Origin: Norana najaformis
Lineage: Eukaryota; Annelida; Clitellata; Crassiclitellata; Hormogastridae
Direction of reading: 5' to 3'
Assembly: GCA_964023275.1 (NCBI GenBank)
Contig: OZ029914.1
Coordinates: 15,598,308-15,662,307 of the forward strand
Length of the DNA stretch: 64,000 nucleotides
Part shown: piece after piece, positions 57,807 through 64,000 of the stretch
How positions within the stretch are numbered: position 1 is the first letter of the stretch
Layout: the number at the start of each line of letters is the position of its first letter
Program-made: the position numbers and the translations under genes
The notes under the pieces: generated by a model
Seen by the model: the letters and a program-made list of their open reading frames with translations, nothing else
Databases searched by the model: none
Told to the model about the DNA's origin: nothing

Positions 57807-58359
57807 TCAGTTACAGATTTGATCAGAACAGAACAGATTGTTGGGTGATAAAGCTATTGCTGGCTATGGGAGAACAACAGGTCTGTTCTCAGAAACACAG
57901 GTGTGTAACCACTACAGAGATACAGGTATAAAACCAATGGAACCATTACGTCAAGTATAACCATTATACTCTTGCGCCCTTTCTCTTTTGGAACCATAAG
58001 ACATCTATAAATTGTTTGCCTAATATCCGGACGAGTCTAGTATACTGCTCTTTGCAGACGTTGAAGAACACAGTTGTTGCGCCTGAACTGCCTATTTGGA
58101 GCTCTTCCAGATTCTACATGGTGTTGGCCGGTCAGAAAAATTAGGGACAGTAAGTACGCCAGCATTTTGGTAACTTTCGCTTTCGTCTTGGAATCAAAGC
58201 AATAGCCACATTCATTTTAACGATCTATGGAGCAATTGCGAAACAGTTTTTAAAATGTTTTTTGGTTTCTACAAATTTGGTCCGACCTACAGATCACTAA
58301 TCTAGACCAATTTTTTACGTACAATTACTGAATACCAATTGAAATAGGTAGGTAGCCTA

Positions 58360-58610
58360 TGTTCCTTTGTTACTTTAGAGTTAAAGACAGGTTGAAAACG
58401 ATTTGTAGAATGTTTGCATTACACGGAGATGAAAATATTGGTCAATTAGAACTAATTCTAAGTTTTTTAACAAAGCTAAAAATTAATGAAAAACCAGCTT
58501 GCAGTATGACAAAATTTTGCGTCTCGAATATACATTATTTTAAGAAATTTACTTTTGATTTATTAAAAACTATCTCTGTACTACCATATATAAGAAGTAA
58601 TAGATAGTGT
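58360..58610 (+). other. Short frame shared by both duplicates, copy B
   Basis: Here the stretch is continuous through RLKTICRMFALHGDENIGQ and LILSFLTKLK to LLKTISVLPYIRS before a stop, so copy B carries the less damaged version. Family unknown. Confidence 0.3.
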
Positions 58611-60754
58611 TGAAAAACAAATTGTTAACAAGTTAAAATTTAAAGCAAAATGCAAATTATTTAAAATCATTGTAAAATTCAAGCGCTAAAAGGATTTTGT
58701 GCATTATAGCTAATGCACTGCGAAACAGTGAGTTCTAAAGCGCCATATTTTAATTTAAGAACTTGTGAAATTATGTCATTTTATGCCAAAAAACTATTCC
58801 ATCACTGGTAAAAGGTTATAAAATCAAACCACCTTGGCCAATTTTGGCGTAACAGCTCAAAAGATAGGGGCAATCTGCGTCATAAGGGGGATTATTTAGG
58901 ATTTTCACATATGAAATATATAATTATTTAAAGCAAAAACAAAAATATTCGAAATAAAAATTTGTCGCCTGAACTGATTTTAACTCAGTTTAAGCTCAAT
59001 GTTCATTTTTGGCATTTCAGCCATTATAAAAACACTTGAAGAGCTTAATTGAATGCAAGTAAAAAGTTGACAATGCGAGACGTTTGAAAACTGTTCATAA
59101 TTACAAGAGTGGCGAACAACGATGAAGCATGGCATCTCATTGGTAAGGGTATATTTATATGGTGCTCTCTGAATAAAAACTTCGGATTGAATTGAAATTT
59201 GGCGGTGTTGATTTTGTTGGTGAGATCTTCAATCAAACCACTTTGGCAAGTGTGGGGTACTGAGGATCGCTTGCTAAATCCAAATTGAAAAACAGAAAAT
59301 CGCCATTTATCCGATCGCTTTTAAAGTCTCTACAGGCGGAGGTCTTGTAAACATAATCACACGCGTACAATTTTTAAAAAGTCAGTTCATGGTTTTGAAT
59401 TAACAGAACATCAAAAAACATTTCTTATGATTAAGCCATTTGGCCATTATCAATAGCTGTATTACAGATCTGCATATGATCGCGTTCCTATAGCTTGATT
59501 TGTGTCGTTATGAGCTTTAGCTTAATTGAGTAACGAGCCTCGTTTATGAGCCTCGTATGCAGCGCTTATTCAGTCATCTAAGGCTCTAAGCTAACCTATA
59601 CTAAGAACTTCTATTGCGCCATTATAATTATACACTAGTTATCAATCGATAAAAATTCAGAAGAGATTTGCAATCCTGTCAGTTCTAAGGGTCAGTCCAG
59701 TTAGACAACAAAGGCAGCGTAAGAAGGATAAGCATCCTGAAACAGACATGTCTTGAGTCCGGAACAGAAAGTTAAGGACCTAGCAGCGCTAACATATCGT
59801 GAAAGTGGTTTGCAGAACCGTGACCGAACAACAAAAAGGCCCTGCTGCTAAGAGCAGCATGAGCCCGAGGCACCGCAAGAGAAGACAATGAGACTTATTG
59901 GAGCAACGCTGGGTAACCTTATTTCCATGGTCGTGCCGAAGAGGTGATTTGCAGATGGCAAATTTACGATTAAAGAAACAAACAGTGGGGCCAACTGCCT
60001 CACCCAGACATTCAAATTATGAGCACATACATGTAAATACCCGTAGAATTGCGTAGAGAGGTACAACTTCTAGACCATCATGTATGTACATAATGTTGAC
60101 GACCTTCCGACGTTGCGTAACGTAGACTCGCAACTGTAGACTCGCCCGCTTGTAGCGTACCGTTAACTCGAGAAAAGACAGTCTTTCGATTTATTGTAGT
60201 ATATCTAAAGCAAAACAGTTAAATCGCCAAAATATAGGCTCTACAGGCACGAATCTAGAAATCGCTATTGACAGCAGTTATCTGCGACATTTGCAACTCA
60301 CCCAATCAAATGGGTACACAACGAACTTTCTCTACAAATTCTTTTCGCGCTTTCTCTTCTCATTGTATCTGCTACTGCTTTGTATAGTTTCTCCTGCCGC
60401 CTCAAGTTACGTTCATAAAAAAAGTTCATAAAGTAAAGTTACGTTCATATTACCTTCATATCCTTCTGAAGTTTACACATCAGCTTCAGATGATGTGCAA
60501 ACGGAACATGTTGTAATGTTAGGCAATCAAACTGCAACAGGAAATCTTCAAAAGAAAAAATCTTAACTAACAAACAATTACTAACAAGCATATTAAGCAA
60601 TCTGCCAAAATAATTCAATTTGGTCCACGATATCTCACTGCGAGATGAAAGGCCTGTAAAAGCAAAACACCATCTGACACGCTTTCCGTCTCGCCTGTCA
60701 ACAGAGACACAGTATAGTAGGATACAGTAATATCGTCGTGAGCCTTATGAATAT

Positions 60755-61520
60755 CTACTAGTACGGATTTGACTGAGGTGATAGTAACAATTTCGACAGA
60801 CAGTTTACGTGATTATGAAGCGTGAGCTCTTGGTCAAGAATAATGCCCAGGTCTCGCACAGAGGTGGAGAATGTGATGTCGGGAAAAGATCAACGAAGGG
60901 TAGGAAAATCAATCTTGGAGATTTGAACACGACCACCAAACCAAATAAATTGTCTTTTTAGAATTCAACTGAAGACGGTTTGAGGACATCCTCTGAGGCT
61001 TACATGATCTGATCAACTAAGGCAGCAGTTGCAGTAGCTGTACCATAGACGTAGGCCTGGGTATTATCAGCAAATTGATGGGAGATGACCCCTTCTGCGG
61101 AAAGGACAGCACCCAGGTCAGTCGTATATAGAATATAAAATAGCGGAGATAAGACGGAATCCTGCGGGAGTGCAAAGAGTATTATGGACCAGGAAGAAAG
61201 CGTTGATCCAAATATGACAGCATGTCAGCGGACAAAGAGAAAAGTGCAGATCCAGCTAAGTGAAAGTCCCGAGATGCCAAGGGAGGTTTCCAGACGCCGT
61301 AGAAGAATAGAGTGATCTACAGTATCAAAAACTGCACTGAAATCAAAAAGAGCAAGTTATGTAACATGATTACGATCAAAGGCTCCAAACACATTAGTGA
61401 GTAGGCGCGCATTAAGTGTCTCCGTGGAATGAAATCGACGGAAACCTGACTGGTGAGGGGGTAATACAGAGTTAGATTCAAAATAAGACGTAATTTTTAG
61501 AACAGACTACTCTTTCAACC
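60755..61520 (-). mobile_element. CR1/Jockey-like LINE relic, copy B
   Basis: Counterpart of 19190-19910 with the 3' portion deleted. Translation on the minus strand still shows the SAVFDTVDHSILLRRLE-like block near 61300 with different lesions from copy A. Confidence 0.7.
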
Positions 61521-61778
61521 ATTTTCGATAGGTAAGCGTCTCAAATCATCTCAGGTTTGAAATCGATAGGTAACACTGGACAACAAATTTTTACAAAAGT
61601 CATGTTACTGAAATGAAATTAGTCAGTTCTTATCAATTTGTATGTGCTGAACACGAATATGACAGTGAAAATGCCGAATTGGCTCTAGTTTTTTTTGTGA
61701 TCTGAAATGAAATAATTTTATATCGCACAATGCATGCCAATAGTGATACACTTACAGTTAATATTTGTAAAAACCAGG

Positions 61779-63476
61779 TCATAGACTAGTTCTTAGATTT
61801 TTTGCCTGTCTCTTGTACAGCTGTTCGGGAGCATCTCTGCGGAGTGTCCAGCAGTAGTCAGCCAACATTGTAGTGGACCATTTTCCCTGGTACCTTTGCT
61901 CCATTGTTGCGATATCTTGATGAAAACGTTCGCCATGTTCGTCACTAACCATACCACAGTTGTTAGGGAAGAAATCCAGATGGGAATGAAGGAAATGCAT
62001 CGTCAGAGACATATTGCAGCGAAATTTCTGGTACTCCTTGAGCATGTCTTCTACTAGTTCCTTGTAGTTTTCTGCCCTAACATTCCCCAGAAAGTCTGTA
62101 GACACTAGACGAAAAGCATTCCATGCTTGTTTCGCATCACCCTCCAGCAAGTTGTTGAAGCGGTCATCTTTGAAGAGTTCTCTAATCTGAGGACCCACAA
62201 AAACTCCCTCTTTAATCTTTGCTTCGCTGAGTCGAGGGAATTTTTCATGCAGGTATCGGAAAGCTGGCGAAGTGCGGTCCATGGCTTTCACGAAGTTCTT
62301 CACCAAACCTAGTTTGATGTGAAGGGGTGGTAGTAGGATTTTGTGAGCCTCGACCAGAGCTGGGTGCTGAATATTCTTCTGTCCAACTGCCATGTTTTGT
62401 CTGGGAGTCCATTCCTTCCGCACGTAGTGCAACTCTCTTGCTCGGCTATCCCACTCACACAAGAAACACATATATTTTGTATATCCTTGCTGCAGTCCCA
62501 TTAAAATGGCAACTACCTTCAAATCACCACACAGGTGCCATTTGTACCTGTTATAGTCAATGGAATGCAGTAGCTGTTTTAGGTTATCGTATGTCTCTTT
62601 CAAGTGGACAGCATGCGCTAATGGAATAGATGAAAGACGGTTTCCATTGTGCAAAAGCACAGCCTTAAGACTCAGTGTTGAAGAGTCTACAAAGAGTCTC
62701 CATTCTTGTGGGTCATGAGTGATCTGTAAGGCATTCATGAGGTCGTCAATATTGGAACAGAATACCAGATTACCTTCCTTCATAAAGAAAGGTTCCAACT
62801 GCTGATGGCGCTTTCTATATGAAGTAATTGTGACATCTTCTTCTAGAAGATTCCATTGTTGGAGTCTTGATCCTAGCAATTCTGCCTTGTTTTTGGATAA
62901 GTCCAAATCACGAACAAGGTCATTTAGTTCTTCTTGTGTTCTGCTGTGTGGGGTTGATGATGCACCACAGTGAAAATCGGGATCACTGCACGCTGACGGA
63001 CCAGGAGAAGAACATGTCGGCTCACCCTTGTCCTCATCAGATGAATCAAGGAAAATATATTCTGCTGGAGGTTCTGGAATAGGAAGTCCATCACCATGTG
63101 GAACTGGTCTCAATGCTGACGGAATGTTTGGGTAGACTATTGTCGACTTCTTTTGCTTCGTTATTCCACCGGAAAGAGGAGGAACCAAGCAGAAGTAACA
63201 GTCATCTACGTGGTTGCTTTGCTCTCTCCACACCATGGGAACTGCAAACGGCATTGATGGTCTTTTGCCATTCAACCACTGTGAAAGCTGTGTTGTACAT
63301 GTAGCACAGCATATATGCGGGGCCCATGGCTTGTCTTGGTCACCAACCTTGCATTCGAAGTAAGCATGATATGCCTTCTTGACTTGATAAGTGATACTTT
63401 TCTTCTGGTTGGCAAATGTCACTTCCCCACAAATGTAACAAAAGTTGTCCACAGTATTTACGCACTTCCGAGGCAT
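61779..63476 (-). CDS. Putative transposase with Cys/His N-terminus and RNase H-like D/D/E candidate residues
   Basis: An uninterrupted 565-codon frame, the longest in the minus half of the window. Residues 5-96 form a Cys/His cluster (C5, C13, C16, C42, H54, C56, C57, C60, C93, C96) that probably binds zinc and DNA. Residues 97-180 are Pro/Ser/acidic and likely disordered. From 255 on the pattern fits a transposase catalytic fold: D264 in EWRLFVDSS followed by LKAVLLHNG, D318 in LCGDLKVVAILMGL followed by CFLC (337-340), a long helical insertion, then DEHGERFHQD with E516 as third acid, and KWSTTMLADYCW. The start MPRKCVN lies about 115 bp from a TATA-like box. No introns are evident. I recall similar uncharacterised proteins across invertebrate genomes; a transposase role is inferred here from the TIRs. 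Alternatives are a passenger gene or a domesticated relative. Confidence 0.75.
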   Translation of the reverse strand: MPRKCVNTVDNFCYICGEVTFANQKKSITYQVKKAYHAYFECKVGDQDKPWAPHICCATCTTQLSQWLNGKRPSMPFAVPMVWREQSNHVDDCYFCLVPPLSGGITKQKKSTIVYPNIPSALRPVPHGDGLPIPEPPAEYIFLDSSDEDKGEPTCSSPGPSACSDPDFHCGASSTPHSRTQEELNDLVRDLDLSKNKAELLGSRLQQWNLLEEDVTITSYRKRHQQLEPFFMKEGNLVFCSNIDDLMNALQITHDPQEWRLFVDSSTLSLKAVLLHNGNRLSSIPLAHAVHLKETYDNLKQLLHSIDYNRYKWHLCGDLKVVAILMGLQQGYTKYMCFLCEWDSRARELHYVRKEWTPRQNMAVGQKNIQHPALVEAHKILLPPLHIKLGLVKNFVKAMDRTSPAFRYLHEKFPRLSEAKIKEGVFVGPQIRELFKDDRFNNLLEGDAKQAWNAFRLVSTDFLGNVRAENYKELVEDMLKEYQKFRCNMSLTMHFLHSHLDFFPNNCGMVSDEHGERFHQDIATMEQRYQGKWSTTMLADYCWTLRRDAPEQLYKRQAKNLRTSL

Positions 63477-63590
63477 TACTGTTCTGTATTGTATCTAAAT
63501 GGATAAAGTAATAATAGTTTTATAAAACAGTAACTTAAACTGTCTCGCACAAAGTCTGTAATATTGTAAATGCTCAACCGTTCCGACTCG

Positions 63591-63600
63591 CTTTATATAG
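63591..63600 (-). promoter_or_regulatory. TATA-like box of the transposon gene
   Basis: CTATATAAAG on the minus strand, 115-124 bp upstream of the ATG, placed as expected for a core promoter with a short leader. Confidence 0.5.
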
Positions 63601-63604
63601 TACA

Positions 63605-63630
63605 CTGCTGACGTCATCTTACGTCAGCAG
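63605..63630. promoter_or_regulatory. Inverted repeat containing a CRE-like TGACGTCA
   Basis: CTGCTGACGT, six bases, ACGTCAGCAG: perfect 10-bp arms just upstream of the TATA-like box. The left arm includes the palindrome TGACGTCA (63609-63616), the binding sequence of CREB/ATF-type bZIP factors. It could act as an enhancer of the transposon gene or as a site for its own protein. Confidence 0.45.
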
Positions 63631-63927
63631 CCGACTGGCTGTAGTTTTACATTGCATCAGAAAATGACGTAATCAACTGTGCATGATGTGTCCATGATGG
63701 GATTATGCAATGAGGTGGAATATTACATCATTCTAGACTTATTTAGGATATTGTCGCAGTCCTACTGCATAAATTTACATGGTGAAACATAAAAAATGAA
63801 CTATATGAAATATTTTCAAAACGAGAGCCAATAAAAAATTTTTATGGTTATATTCGTGTTCAGCACACCAAGATGCTACACATTAGGGCCTTTTCCAGTC
63901 AGTAACGATTTCTATGTTGACCAGTGT

Positions 63928-64000
63928 ATAATTAGCCATGATAGCAGGATATAGGTCAAGTACGTGTTGTTACATTGATTGACAAACCGAAATCCGAGCA
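63928..64000. repeat. Copy B of the segmental duplication, continuation
   Basis: AGCCATGATAGCAGGATATAGGTCAAGTAC matches 19973-20002, and the next tract (TTACATTGATTGACAAACCGAAA) matches 20721-20742, skipping 0.7 kb of copy A. Confidence 0.75.

Larger units (their letters stand above)
51880..61572. repeat. Segmental duplication, copy B
   Basis: Direct, collinear counterpart of 8955-19968. It resumes after the inserted transposon at 63928 and runs off the window. Missing relative to A: about 590 bp of LINE (9580-10175 in A), the hAT relic, about 220 bp (18027-18245), about 620 bp of LINE (18560-19185) and about 700 bp (20008-20712). Extra relative to A: 54311-55794 and the transposon. Confidence 0.85.
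61573..63927 (-). mobile_element. DNA transposon, about 2.35 kb, complete-looking, superfamily not assigned
   Basis: It interrupts copy B exactly where copy A is continuous near 19966 (GGTAAGTAGCC). The ends are inverted: ACACTGGACAAC on the left, CCAGTGT (reverse complement ACACTGGTCAAC) on the right. Homologous subterminal blocks follow inward: TGTGCTGAACACGAATAT at 61643-61660 against its complement at 63850-63867, and TTGGCTCTAGTTTT at 61678-61691 against AAAACGAGAGCCAA at 63818-63831. This makes imperfect TIRs of roughly 110-120 bp. Flanks (GTAA left, TATAATTAG right) suggest a short TA or TAA target duplication. One intact ORF fills most of the inside. Confidence 0.8.

Noticed and set aside
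61779-63476. Host single-copy gene for the 565-residue protein
   Set aside because: The flanking inverted repeats, the empty site in copy A and a decayed second copy favour a mobile element.

Overview
The window is nuclear DNA from an animal, most likely a marine or aquatic invertebrate. The support is animal-type gene families (a RING/B-box TRIM-like gene, a VLIG/GVIN-type very large GTPase, rhodopsin-like GPCR fragments), visible splice acceptor and donor signals, AT-rich sequence, long (CATA)n, (AAT)n and (CT)n microsatellites, and a dense, diverse load of decayed transposons. The taxon cannot be narrowed further from sequence alone. Almost nothing reads as a clean single-copy gene; the window is a mosaic of duplicated blocks and mobile-element relics.

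Layout. 1-3540: truncated duplicate carrying the 5' flank of a GPCR, a 421-bp mariner-derived element and the 3' half of a VLIG-like gene. 3541-8640: a Gag-like retroelement relic and dispersed repeats. 8955-20750: copy A of a large direct segmental duplication containing LINE pieces, a hAT relic and a full-length but dead mariner. 20750-23640: mostly unassigned, with a SINE and a reverse-transcriptase scrap. 23644-25702: one exon of a TRIM-like gene with eight tandem B-box-type zinc fingers. 26100-33000: CR1-like LINE scraps, a nearly complete LINE with an apparent C-terminal restriction-like endonuclease (RT, CCHC, PD...D), and a second decayed 3' end of the same family. 33309-37972: the larger VLIG-like gene, with N-terminal pseudo-GTPase, large GTPase and C-terminal Cys/His region, interrupted by frameshifts and stops. 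38430-49300: a tRNA-Ala-like SINE, LINE 3' ends, two further GPCR copies and a decayed transposase. 49300-50310: an LTR with polypurine tract. 51540-51800: another SINE. 51880 to the end: copy B of the duplication, interrupted at 61573-63927 by a complete-looking DNA transposon.

The most interesting item is that 2.35-kb element. It has long imperfect terminal inverted repeats, one intact 565-codon ORF, its own TATA-like promoter with a CRE-like inverted repeat, and an empty counterpart site in copy A near 19966. The protein has an N-terminal Cys/His cluster and a plausible RNase H-like D/D/E set. A decayed relative sits at 44515-45604, apparently fused into a GPCR pseudogene. I recognise the protein only as resembling uncharacterised proteins of invertebrate genomes and cannot assign it to a named transposase superfamily. 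Other strong points are the concerted B-box array, a stop codon shared by two VLIG copies, and two related SINE copies.
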